Positions 11,773-22,499 of a stretch of DNA of 64,000 nucleotides are shown here, piece after piece; the first letter of the stretch is position 1, and each line of letters begins with the position of its first letter. Source of the stretch: Stenogyne calaminthoides (Eukaryota; Streptophyta; Magnoliopsida; Lamiales; Lamiaceae). The notes below the pieces were generated by a model. It did no database searches. It saw only the letters and a program-made list of their open reading frames with translations, and was not told the origin of the DNA. The stretch lies in assembly GCA_037126765.1 (NCBI GenBank), contig JBBCBC010000002.1, forward strand, positions 47,000,889-47,064,888, read 5' to 3'. The translations under genes and the position numbers were made by a program.

Positions 11773-12490
11773 TGTTGTACCCGGTTTGATTACCGACGAA
11801 CAAATAAGTAATTTGATAACAAGAACACCGATCAAGACGATAACGAAAACGATAAATGACACGTTGTTTGATTACCCAGTTCGTCTGTGAATAAGACTAC
11901 GTCTGGGGGCGACCAAGCCAGGAGTATTTTACTGTATAATTTCTGCCTAGGATTCTAATGTGTGAAGATTTCGATCCCTTACAATGTGTAATACAAGTTA
12001 TATTTATAGACAAAGAATTAGGGCTACAGTTTTCGTGGGCTTCCTTCCACGGGCCGGCCTAGGGTTTCCTTACTTGTCCCGCAAATCGCGCATCCGGATA
12101 CTCTTACCCTGATTACGGTCCGCGAAATCCGCACCATTAACTCCCCGAATATTTGCCATATTTATCCTTCTTCCGACCTTGGGACCAAGTCGTCCCCGAC
12201 TTACGCGACCTCCCAGGTCGCCAAATGGCCTTCCCATTCTTCCAGGTCGCCCGCCGACCTGCACAGCCTTCCAAGTCGTCATACGATCTTCATGCTCCTC
12301 CAAGTCGCCTAGCGACTTGTGTAACTCTCCAAGTCGCCTCGATTGCCTCTGGCGACCTATGAGATCCCTCGACTGCGACTGCGACCACGGCTCATAGAGC
12401 CTCAACCTCAAGTCACTTCATCTGGTTGCTGGTGATCGAATTGTCAGCTTCGTACCTTATCTGTATGGTGAGATTATTCACGTTACAACA
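11773..12490 (-). repeat. Gypsy 5' LTR (right copy)
   Basis: 718 bp, TG...CA ends, followed by TSD CGGCC at 12491-12495. Because the element lies on the minus strand, this copy would have carried the promoter. Confidence 0.9.
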
Positions 12491-12530
12491 CGGCCCAACG
12501 GTCCTGACCCATTTTGACAGCTCTTTACAT

Positions 12531-13260
12531 CGTGCATAGATTCAAAAGTCTATTTTGGCATGCAAGAATTAACACTGAAAATGATATTGCGCACAATCAA
12601 ACTAACAAAAACTATTTCGTGTAGAGAAGAATCAATGCGGAAATCATGATACATAAAAAAAAGGTGTTCCTCTTGATTTTTTATGTACATAAATCCAAAC
12701 AATACAAAAGTAATATGAGAATTAACACTGAAAATGATATTGCGCACAATTAAACGAAAAAAAACTATTTCGTGTAGATTGAAAAGTCTATTTTGGCATG
12801 CAAGAATTAACACTGAAAATGATATTGCGCACAATTAAACTAACAAAAACTATTTTGTGTAGAGAAGAATCAATGCGGAAATCATGATACATAAAAAAAA
12901 AGGTGTTCCTCTTGATTTTTTATGTACATAAATCCAAACAATACAAAAGTAATATGAGAAATGTCCTTGAATAAATGTGAAAGTTTTGTTTCAATTAAAA
13001 TCTGAAATGTAGAAATCCCTCTCCTTTTTCTTCTCGTTGCTTTTTTTTTTCCCTTACACATATTATGTCGTGCATAGATTCAAAACTCTACTTTGTGCAT
13101 ACAAGAATTAATATTGAAAATAATTTAATTTGCGCACAATTAAACCAAACAGAAACTATTTAATGTAGAGAAAAATCAATACGCAAACTCTCATTATCTA
13201 ACTCTATTTTTGTGATACACTATATACATAAATATTCATTATTTATATGTACATAAACCC
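12531..13260. repeat. Tandem array of about 180-bp units
   Basis: Unit 1 (12531-12720) and unit 2 (12779-12960) are nearly identical, sharing 'ggcatgcaagaattaacact' and 'aatgcggaaatcatgataca'. A truncated piece (12717-12776) lies between them. A diverged third unit occupies 13073-13260. The small minus-strand ORF here is a product of the repeats. Confidence 0.8.
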
Positions 13261-13410
13261 ATACAATATATACCATGTCCTCAAAGTAAATGTGGAAGTT
13301 TTGTTCTCAGAAATTTTGAAAGCCGCTTTAACAACCGTGAGAAACTGAAAGGGAGAGAATATTGTGGGACGGCGGTTTAGATGTGCCCTTAATACATGAA
13401 TTATATCATT

Positions 13411-13460
13411 ATTATGCAAAATAATAATAATAATAAAAAAATATATATATATTATTATGT
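13411..13460. repeat. AAT/AT microsatellite
   Basis: An 'aataataataataataa' run is followed by A-rich and 'tatatatatatatt' tracts. Confidence 0.85.
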
Positions 13461-13476
13461 GTTAAAATTACTTTAT

Positions 13477-13676
13477 TTGTCCATCAATTTTATGCACAGT
13501 AAACTTTTACACGCGTTTTTGCGAGCGAATTTTGTATTAGTAATTGAAATGATAAAATGACTTTTAAGGAGGAGTATCATTAAAAGTCACTCTATCATTT
13601 CAATTACTAATACAAAACTCATTTGTAAAAATACGTGTAAAAATTCAACTGTGCATAAGATTGGTGGACGGAGGAA
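13477..13676. mobile_element. Foldback MITE with near-complete palindrome
   Basis: The left arm (about 13478-13568) and right arm (about 13583-13676) are inverted copies over some 90 bp. For example 'gtattagtaattgaaatgat' on the left is mirrored by 'atcatttcaattactaatac' on the right. A short spacer separates the arms. The outer right end 'ggtggacggaggaa' resembles mariner/Stowaway MITE termini. It has the shape of a small-RNA-producing hairpin. Confidence 0.75.
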
Positions 13677-14000
13677 CATATTTTGAAAAGTGATAATTTT
13701 TATACTGATAATTTTATACATAACAGTAATATTTAAAAAATAAAATTTATCGAAATTTGAATTCATACAAGTTTTTGTCGTTTGTTTATCATCAAGGACA
13801 AGCAAAACTTCCGTCATATGTTGGATTGGATATCACCTAGTATGTCTCAAATAATAAAATATAAAAAAACGTGAGAAAATTGTTGCCCACATGATTTCTC
13901 CAATGACATGAGGGGGACAGCTTAACCGGAAATAACTAGTCAACCTAATAAAATAAAAACGTGGTCCTCGCATCTCTTAATTTGAAAAAAAAAAAAAAAC

Positions 14001-14009
14001 TATAAATTC
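14001..14009 (+). promoter_or_regulatory. Probable TATA box of AVT1 copy 2
   Basis: 'tataaattc' lies about 110 bp upstream of the ATG at 14118, after a poly(A) tract. Spacing predicts a 5' UTR of about 80-90 nt. Inferred from position only. Confidence 0.45.
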
Positions 14010-14117
14010 AAGAAATAGTAGAAGAAGTACTAGCCATTAAATTCTTGAAGATAGAAAAAATATATTCAATTTATCCCTTTAGCTCTTCAATTCTGAGCTT
14101 TGAAAAGTAAAGTAAAC

Positions 14118-15581
14118 ATGGATCAAGCCAAGCAACAAAATCCAGATTCTGTTACCATACCACTTTTGTCTGATAACTACACAAACAAAATTGATCCTGA
14201 AAAAGCCCAAGAAGACCCCTGCTTTGTCGGAACGACCTCGTTTTTCAAGACTACTTTCAATGGACTGAATGCCCTATCAGGTCCGTTTCTATCTCTTTTT
14301 CTCTTAAGCCATGTTTGGTAGACATGATAAACTAATTATCCATATTTCAGGGGTTGGAATTCTTTCAATTCCGTACGCATTGGCGTCCGGAGGTTGGCTG
14401 AGCTTGATACTCGTGTTCGTAATCTCAATCGCGACGTTCTACACTGGAATTTTGATCAAGAGATGCATGGAAGTTGATCCTGATATAAGAAGCTATCCCG
14501 ATATTGGTGATAAGGCTTTCGGTAGTAAAGGGAGATTCGTTGTCTCGATTTTCATGAATCTTGAACTTTACTTGGTGGCAACGGGGTTTCTTATCATGAC
14601 CGGTGATAACTTGAACAACTTATTGCCCAATGTGGAAATCAGCATTTACGGTATCGTGATTGGTGGGAAACAGAGTTTTGTGCTTCTTGTTGCACTTGTT
14701 ATGCTGCCTACTGTCTTTATAAATAGCATGACCACTCTCTCTTATGTTTCCGCGACCGGAGTTTTGGCTTCGGTTGTCATTCTTGGCTCGGTTTTGTGGT
14801 CGGGGGTGTTTGATGGCGTCGGGTTTTGTCAGAAAGGAGAGCTCGTGAATTGGAACGGATTGCCTACCGCTTTTAGCTTGTACGCCTTTTGTTATTGCGC
14901 TCATCCCGTTTTCCCCACGTTGTATACTTCGATGAGAAATCAACGACAATTTTCATATGTAAGTTTTTTGTTTTGTGTATGTTGACCGTTGACCAGCATC
15001 AACATAAATTACTTGTACTTGTTCGGGTTGTAAAGTTGACTAATTGATTGTTTTTCTTGCAGGTCTTGTTTGTATGTTTCTTTACTTGTACAATTTGTTA
15101 TGTATCGATGGCGGTGTTGGGATATCTGATGTTTGGTTCGGAGTTACAGTCTCAGATAACGTTGAACCTTCCGACGAATAAATTGAGCTCTAAAGTGGCT
15201 ATCTACACTGCTTTACTGAATCCTATAGCCAAATATGCACTAATGTTGAGGCCAATTGTTGATGCAATTGAGAGCCATTTTCGGGCCAATTTCGGAAAAA
15301 GTAAGTGCATATCATATTTCACAAGAAGCATGTTGCTTGGAAGCAGCGTTGTCGTAGCGATGGCTCTACCGTTTTTCGGGGATTTGATGTCGCTTGTGGG
15401 AGCGTTTTTGAGTGTGACGGCTTCCATCTTGCTTCCATGCTTCTGCTACTTGAAGATATCGGGAGCATTTACCAAATTTGGATTTGAAACTTTGATCATC
15501 TTGCTCATTATTTTGATGGGGCTTGTTATTTTTGTAATTGGTACTTACACGTCTTTGATTCAGATCATGCAAAAAATTTAG
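14118..15581 (+). CDS. AVT1: AVT1-subfamily vacuolar amino-acid transporter, complete (copy 2)
   Basis: Three exons: 14118-14280, 14351-14958 and 15063-15581 (stop TAG). The introns are 70 and 104 bp with GT...AG borders, giving 429 aa. The ATG at 14118 is chosen because the open frame upstream lacks an earlier ATG. Exon 1 encodes a short hydrophilic N-terminus ending in the conserved FFKTTFNGLNALSG. Exon 2 continues GVGILSIPYA and carries the YPDIGDKAFG loop, several membrane segments and YAFCYCAHPVFPTLY. Exon 3 carries SMAVLGYLMFG and TLNLP and ends in hydrophobic helices. Length and motifs match the Aa_trans (AAAP) family, AVT1 clade; AVT1H/AVT1I-type proteins come closest from memory. The role known for the clade is proton-coupled movement of neutral amino acids across the vacuolar membrane. 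It is paralogous to the frameshifted copy at 95-1845, with the same intron positions. Confidence 0.92.
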
Positions 15582-16008
15582 ATGGTCGGCCTGTTGGTGT
15601 GCTTACCGTAGGTGTAATTTACAACACAATGTGAGCATATGCTTCATAATTTTAGTGATAACGTACCATTAGACTTTTAACTTTACGTACCCATGTTTTT
15701 TTACCTACCAAAACTTTAATAAAAAAAAAAAAAATTGTTCATATCAAAATGATAAGAACTTTTAAGAGAAGTAAAATACCATGGACTTGTCAGATTTCAT
15801 TGGTCAACTACTCAACTTAATTAGGACACAAAAAGTGGCCTTTTACTTCCACGCCTTATATTTTATGAATTTGTATTGATAGAAAAAAAAAAACCCCACT
15901 TTCATTAAAAATAAAGTTTTCTACCCATTTTCCCAACATGCATGATCACATGTATCTATACCAAAGGTTTCAACAAACTTTTCCTTGAGTTGATTGTCAT
16001 AATTCGTT
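15582..16008. other. 3' flank of AVT1 copy 2
   Basis: AT-rich DNA with A-runs at 15719-15735. No gene or bounded element seen. Confidence 0.5.
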
Positions 16009-16436
16009 AGTTTAGACATGCTAAAAAAAACCCGGAAACACCGGTTTCGGAACCGCCGGTTCCACGGTTCCGAAATCGAACCAAAATCGTAAGATATACG
16101 GTTCGGTTCCGGTTCATTATTTCTAGAACCGCGAACCGCCGGTTCCGGTTTGAACCGCCGGTTTTTTGGTTTTTTGTTTTTAAAAAAAAAAAATTCAATG
16201 GTTTAGATCTCCTTCAACTCAATTTAATGGCTATAATCATTTGTAGAATACTACTAGTCTTCTACTAGTTTTACTGATTTACTATTGTTGCATTTTAATA
16301 TTGTTATAATGTAGTAATGTTTGATGTATCAATTAGACAATTTCATGTATTTATAATTGTCTAATTATAAAATTATGTATGTTTTAACTGTTGTAATCTT
16401 CTATTTAAATTCCCATAACAATAATTTGTCATTTAC

Positions 16437-17643
16437 TGATGAAGATATGGATGAAGATTATATTAGATTTTTATGTTATATTAAATTATTGTTATGGGAC
16501 CAGTTCCTATTATAAATAGGTGTTCTTCTTATTGTAAAAGGGAGTTGAATTGATTAATGAAAAATGAGACTTTTATCTCAGTATCTCTTTTACGGCATTC
16601 TTGTAAGAATCAACGTAATTTGAGTTTGTCACTTTTCCGGATATTCTAGGAATCAACGAAATTAGTATGTTCTTATGTTCTCGTATTTATTCATCTTTAT
16701 TATACGCTCTCGCTGCCTACATTAGAGACCAGTTACGATTCTCGATGATGGTTCCGAGATTTCATTCGGTTTATGATACTTTTCATGATGAACAGTCAAC
16801 ATATGGAGATGATAATACACAAATCCGTCAAAATATCGATTTATTGGGTTATGATCATATATTCCATGGTGAATATGATGGACCTCCAATTTTCGATGTA
16901 TATCCTAATGAAGATTGTGGTAATGATGAACCATCAATTTTGAATGAGTACGTTAACACTTCGGTTGATTTTGGTGATGATGGCTATGATGGCCCACTAA
17001 TTTTTTACGAAGAAGATGAAGATAATTTTGGTGGTGGGTATAATCCACGTGACAATGATGAAGATTACATAGATGGATATATTTTTGTGGCTGGAGATTT
17101 TCATCAAGTTTTCTTTTATTCATCGGATCATCGTTTTGTGCTTCGTATTAATGATGTTATGGTGACAGAATTTTCAGATATAACTTTTTGGCTACGTGAA
17201 TTCAAGGACGTTCCCGCTCGTCTCCGCACCTTTACGATGAACACCAACAGAATTCAAGGGCGAATCCTCTCCAAGAAGAGGAGAATGATGAAGATATGGA
17301 TGAAGATTATATTAGATTTTTATGTTATATTAAATTAATTAGATTTAGATATTTATGTTATAATTAGATTTGATTCAATTTCTTTATATCTAGGATTTAT
17401 TTATATTTCTTGTTCAGTAAGTTAGTTCCTATTATAAATAGGTGTTCTTCTTATTGTAAAAGGGAGTTGAATTGATTAATGAAAAATGAGAGTTTTATCT
17501 CAGTATCTCTTTTACGGTATTCTTGTGAGAATCAACGTAATTTGAGTTTGTCACTTTTTCGGATATTTTAGGAATCAACGGAATTAGTGTGTTCTTATGT
17601 TATCGTATTTATTTATCTTTATTATACGTTCTCGCTGCCTACA
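16437..17643 (+). mobile_element. 1.2-kb LTR retroelement derived from gypsy
   Basis: Direct terminal repeats at 16437-16721 (285 bp) and 17286-17643 (358 bp) begin TGATGAAGATATGG and end CGCTGCCTACA. The left copy lacks about 73 bp. A purine tract 'aagaagaggagaa' precedes the right copy. Both LTRs have 'cctattataaatagg' as a TATA-like box. The flanks share TCATTTAC (16429-16436 and 17644-17651), eight bases instead of the usual 4-6. At the end of the 564-bp interior, the frame at 17251 reads NSRANPLQEEENDEDMDED, the style of gypsy polyprotein C-termini. This suggests a deletion derivative retaining only the far 3' coding end. Confidence 0.75.
16722..17338 (+). pseudogene. Acidic ORF remnant inside the small LTR element
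   Basis: An open frame crosses the interior and enters both LTRs. It is rich in Asp/Glu/Tyr/Phe, with repeated DGPPIF/DGPLIF phrases. It has no recognisable enzyme motif. The start and end lie in LTR sequence, so it is best read as decayed spacer or polyprotein tail from a gypsy element, not as a host gene. Confidence 0.5.
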
Positions 17644-17805
17644 TCATTTACATATACATTTCTTCAAATTTTAGATCCAAAAATTAAAAAAACTAAAGAA
17701 AAAAAAAGGAGGAACCGCCTTGACCGCAGTTGGTTCTGGTCCCACCTTCAAAAATTTTGGAACTGTCAGTTCGGAACCGAAACCGGCGGTTATACACCTT
17801 GCTTT

Positions 17806-18121
17806 CAATAGGGATGCAATCTTTCTTGAGATTTTAAAATTCATTACCTAATCAAAAAGTTTGAATAGTGCAGTGACTAAAAGGACACTAGATTGTTTAC
17901 TTTCTAACCAGCTGTATCATGTGTCGTTATATAAAAGATAAAATCTGTTATGCATGGTTTGCTCTCAAATCAAATTAAAGATCTATGACATATATGAGTG
18001 AGTCAATCCTTAAATATTGGAACATCATGTTCACTTATATATATTCTAATCCATTCCTTTTACTTTCGGAGAAGGTTTGATCTTGCACAAAAACGTGGGA
18101 GCATTGGATTATAATGTCCCT
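17806..18121. other. Intergenic DNA
   Basis: No gene or repeat boundary seen before the TTA at 18122. Confidence 0.4.
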
Positions 18122-18236
18122 TTAGGCCCCATTTGATAGGGGTATGAAATTAGTATGAGATAAATAAGATTCGTATAATATAATATGGATTGGTAGTATT
18201 ATGTCGTTTGGTACGATATAATATGGGTGATAACAT

Positions 18237-20075
18237 TGTTGGGATTATACTGGAAAGTATGTTTTTACTTTGTATAATCAAAACTGAATTTCGGACTTAT
18301 TTACTGAAATAAATTGTTTATCACTGATGCTTTAAATATCATCGAATGTTACATATATTTACTGCATAACTGTTCAATAAATAGTACGTGTTACATTGTA
18401 GTTAATTTAGTGGTACCAGATCACAGAAGATTAAATTAACAGTCCCTTGTAACCAAAAGTACACCATTCACGACCTAGATGGAAATTGACAAATCCATCG
18501 TGAAAGGTTGAAGTGTAAGGCTCAGATTGGCTTGTCTTGACCAAGAGATTACACTAGTGCATGACTGATGTACTGAATAGGACCTACAGGAGGACAAATT
18601 CTTCAGAACTGAACAAGGAAGAATTAGACCTCAGTGGTTCGTTATTTCTTAATCTTCGTCCCTTAAATAGGATCACGTGTGGTTGATAACTATTGCTTTG
18701 ACTTATCATGGGTAGAGAATCAACGAGATTCAATACTTTTTATCTTGGGCAATATTATTGGTCACATGTGATTGCTAAGATTTAATACGGAGAATCGTGT
18801 GCAAGTACGCTTGTTCGATTTGCCCCCTTGGGAGGTTCATAAGTTTTATCATACCAAATCTTGCAAGTGAAACTAGTTTCCGGTATGGATAATAATGTTG
18901 AACCGTTCCTTAACCAAGGACAAAAGATATTAATTAATGGAAAGTTATTTCAGTGGCTTGAATTAATTAATGGACTAGATAATCTTAAACACGGGAAATA
19001 ATAACCGGGAGTCATATTGACTGTAATATGAGTTAAGATGGATAGTGCAATATTAATTATGTAGTGGGATTAATTAATATTTATGGGCTTGAATAATATT
19101 GTGGCTCAATATTGATAATTCAAGATTCATTGGAAGGTCCAATCTTAATTCTCCTAAAGGCCCCCTAAGTAGCCCAACATAAAGTCCAATAACTGAAAAA
19201 GGTGTTTAAAAATAAAATAAATCTTGTTGCATATTTTTCCTATTTTTTCAAAAATTATGGATTAAAAGGGGAGAAAGATTTTCTTTGAATTTTGTTATGG
19301 AATGAAGATATGTATTCTTGGAATACAAGATTATCTCATTAAATTCAAGAAATCTCCCACTTGGTTATCCATATAGTTATTTTCAAAAAATTTGAAATAT
19401 AAAGGGCAAGAAAGATTTTCTTGATTTTCTTGAAAATATATTATGAAAGATATGTATTTCTTGAAATACAAGAATATCTCATAAATTCAAGAAGATCCAA
19501 ATCTTGGAATCTTGATCCCTATATTTCGAAAATTCCATAACAAAGAGGAGTTGGGATTTTTGTGGAATATTTTAATTATGGAGAAAAGAATATATGAGAT
19601 ATATTCAAGATTTCTTGGAGATCAAGAAAAAGATTTTCCCATATTATTTTATCCCAAATTTTCGACCACCACACCTCTATAAATAGGGGATGAGTGTTTC
19701 ATTCCCAAGTACAATTCCATGTGCTGGAAAAATTAGTAAATCCACAAAGGTGGTGCAACAAAGTTTATTTTCCTTTTGTTAATTGTTCGCGAGCATCCTA
19801 CCACCTGATTGTCGAGAAAGGATTAAGGGAATACTTGGGAAAGTTTTTTTTGGTGTGTCTAATCAACAAGACCATTGCCACTCCAAGAGGTACGTTCACG
19901 TAAACTCAGAGAAATTCGTGATCGTAGGATTTACGTGAACTGTTTATATGCATGATTTGTTGTTGAATTATTATTTGAATTAATATAGGATTAATTCATG
20001 CTAGTAATAATTATCGTAATTAAATTTGTATTTAAATATTTATCCCTAATAGATCCGGCAACTTATTCCCCAACA
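18237..20075 (+). repeat. Copia LTR A
   Basis: 1839 bp. Promoter-like 'tctataaatagggg' lies at 19677-19690. Over the second half it is clearly closer to LTR C than to LTR B, as expected for a pair made in one insertion. Confidence 0.92.
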
Positions 20076-20076
20076 A

Positions 20077-20088
20077 TGGTATCGAGCC
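20077..20088 (+). other. Copia primer-binding site
   Basis: 'tggtatcgagcc', one base after LTR A, is a variant of TGGTATCAGAGC, the complement of the initiator tRNA-Met 3' end used by most plant copia elements. A decayed copy, 'tcgtatcaaagcc', follows LTR B at 24293. Confidence 0.8.
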
Positions 20089-21488
20089 TCGGTTTTCGCT
20101 CTGAATTTTAAATTGTAATTTAATTCGTTTTCATTAAATTTGAAATTCGATAGTAGAATTGCTAGATTTTTTTTGCGGTATCCAATTGCCATGGAATTTA
20201 ATGTGTTTATTTACGCATGCATATAAATTGTGGTTTTTAATTAGATTCGATTCAATTGCTTTTTGCCTCGTGGAGAAAATCCATGAGTAGATTAGGATTT
20301 ATTTGATTTGATCAATGTAATAGACTAGTTCAGATCTAGGTTTTTTTATTTTTTGTAAATAAATTATGTCGGATCGGAAACGGAGGCGAGATTTAATAAT
20401 TAAAGGATAGATCCGTAATCAGACGGACGACGCGCTGGGGAAGGCACGCGGCACGATGCGGACGCCGCCATGCGGACGGGCACGATGTTAGGCATCGGCC
20501 GATCGGCTCGACGCGCGGGCGCGGCGGCGTCGGGCCGAGCGGACGGGCGGCGATGGCGCGTCTTGAGGGACGCTGGCAGATCGCGAGATCCGCGGGCGAG
20601 GCGAGGTTGGCGAAGGCCGCCGCTAAGCCAAGCTGCCGAGGCGCGGCCGAGGTCGATTTCGCTTAGTGGGGGCGGACGATGGCGTGCATCCCTACCGCGA
20701 GCTACTTGGCGTGGCGTTCGAGCGGAGTTCTTTTCGAGACGATCGAGTGGGAGAAATTCAAGCAAGCGTTTTTTCAAAATCAAGCCAAGAAAAATCAAAC
20801 CATGACAATTGGATAATTTGTGCCCAATATGTTTATTTTTCCGCTTTGCTTGATTTATTATTGTGTTTTCTTGTGCTTTATTTAATTTGTTTAAATGTGT
20901 TTGCATGAGAGTTGCCCAATGAAAAATCTCACCATAAAAATTACTAAGTATGTTTAAATAATTAATTGACAATTTTATTCCGGATAATAAAATTGAATTA
21001 ATTTTGACCTCCATGATTTATTTATTTGTGAATTCTTTTGGAGAAATTCCCCATTTAGAGGCGGTCAAAAGTTAGCTTTCACATGAATGAATTCCAAATG
21101 GATGATTGTGGATTATTACTAGTGGCATTTATGACCCTCCCCACGAGGCTCGTTCGTTCAAAGCGAAATAATGATTCTGTATTTAATCATGATTATTACT
21201 TAGGTATAAAATTGATATGCATATACTTCCCCGAAGTCCCTGTCAATTTTATATTGGTCAAGTGGGAGCCAACTATTAATCTGGATATTAAAGGTTTAAT
21301 AATTGTTCTTGTTTGTAACCTGCTTGAATGTGTTTAAATAGTGACCCACCCCACGTGGCTTACTTAAACTGTTTTGAGATGTTGGCTGATGCATGTTCAT
21401 ATTTTTTTTGAGATTTTAATATGATGCATGTGATCGAACCTTGTGATATATTTGTGCTTATGCATATTATTGTTTATTTTAGTTCATC
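20089..21488 (+). other. Copia leader, interior 1
   Basis: Untranslated leader of about 1.4 kb. A GC-rich section (about 20400-20770) creates spurious ORFs on both strands. The same leader recurs, diverged, at 24306-25739. Confidence 0.7.
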
Positions 21489-22499
21489 ATGTCGCAACCT
21501 TTTAATCCACTGTTATATACACTCAAAGAACACCAATTTACTGGTGAAAACTATTTTGATTGGATATACAAACTAAAACATGTCCTAGCCGCATCACCTT
21601 CCAAATGGGTACTTGATACACCAAAACCCGAAAAACCAGCTAAGGACGCCGGAATATGGGATGAGATGTTATATGGTGAATGGGAGCTGGCAAATGAATT
21701 GATGAAGGATACAATTCTGGCACATCTGTCAGATGCGTTGAAACACCTTCACCAAGGATATGAGTCAGCTGCAGACATCTTACAGAATCTCGAAGCGATG
21801 TTCGCACATCAGACCCATATGACAATCCAAAGTGTAAAGCAAGAAATTACTGAATTAAAAACGGAAAAAGGGACGATTGCAGCGCAGCACGTTCTTAGGG
21901 TTATGGTGCTATTTGAGGAGCTTGAGATCCTTGGCGAAAAATGTGATTTCAAGACTAAGATTGATTTCATTCTTCAATCCTTAACAAAGAGCTATAATCA
22001 CCACTATCTTGAGTATCTATTGGAAGATCTAGATTTTACAGTGGATGATCTTGTAAATGCTCTGACTTTGGTTGAAAGGGAAAGGGAGCGCGAGGAAAAG
22101 AACTTGGGAAAACAGAAATCTTATTTTCATCCTAGGTCAAGTGGTGATAAGGATGATGAAAAGAGAAGAAAGTTGAACCAAGCAGACTCAACATCAAATA
22201 AGAGCATTGAATCAAGCATGAGGAAAGTTTTGGAAAGCAGCAGAGTAGGACACTCGAGGTCAGCCTGTTCCAAACCCAAAAGGAATGGAAAGAAAGGTAA
22301 TTCTCACGCACTAGTTGTTGAAACTTGCTTAGCAGCGTATGCCTCCCATTTATGGGTAGTGGATACGGGTTCAAGCGGACCCGGCAACTTAGTGAGAGTG
22401 AGATCCTCATCACACTGGGCAATGCTACGAGAGTGGCAGCTGAAGCAGTGGGAGAAGTGTTGGGATTATACTGGAAAGTATGATTTTTACTTTGTATAA
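21489..22499 (+). pseudogene. Copia gag with protease start, truncated into LTR B
   Basis: An uninterrupted frame from ATG encodes a UBN2-type copia gag: NYFDWIYKLKHVL near residue 20, then LEAMFAHQT and LEYLLEDLDF. A broken zinc-knuckle area (GHSRSAC) follows, then the protease start LWVVDTGS. Coding homology stops at 22457, where LTR B begins; the last 14 residues are LTR translation. This interior is the better preserved gag of the two. It lacks the rest of protease and all of pol. Confidence 0.82.

Larger units (their letters stand above)
6220..12490 (-). mobile_element. Pol-less Ty3/gypsy LTR retrotransposon (TR-GAG type), complete ends
   Basis: Two LTRs (6220-6943 and 11773-12490) begin TGTTGTACCC and end GTTACAACA. 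They are flanked by a perfect 5-bp duplication CGGCC (6215-6219 and 12491-12495). Orientation is minus. Next to the right LTR the minus strand reads 'attggcgccgtctgtggg', a primer-binding site of the tRNA-Asp-like TGGCGCCGT type. Next to the left LTR it reads 'cttgggggcaat', a polypurine tract. The interior carries a degenerate gag and long non-coding tandem repeats but no reverse transcriptase, RNase H or integrase. It therefore looks non-autonomous and would have depended on proteins from a related element. A copia solo LTR sits inside at 9801-11644; without it the element is about 4.4 kb. Confidence 0.9.
16009..17805. mobile_element. CCGGTT-rich non-autonomous DNA transposon, split by an LTR element
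   Basis: The left part (about 16030-16160) and right part (about 17708-17805) are rich in 'accgccggttccgg' / 'ggaaccgaaaccggcgg', a composition typical of plant hAT-like MITEs. The left part reads largely as the inverse of the right. The exact ends and duplication could not be fixed. The LTR element at 16437-17643 interrupts it. Confidence 0.5.

Noticed and set aside
20400..21014. Long ORFs on both strands (204 aa minus, 111 aa plus) in a GC-rich block
   Set aside because: The block is the leader of a copia element. High GC lowers stop frequency on every frame, the homologous leader at 24620-25010 has different frames, and the Arg/Ala-rich translations show no motif.
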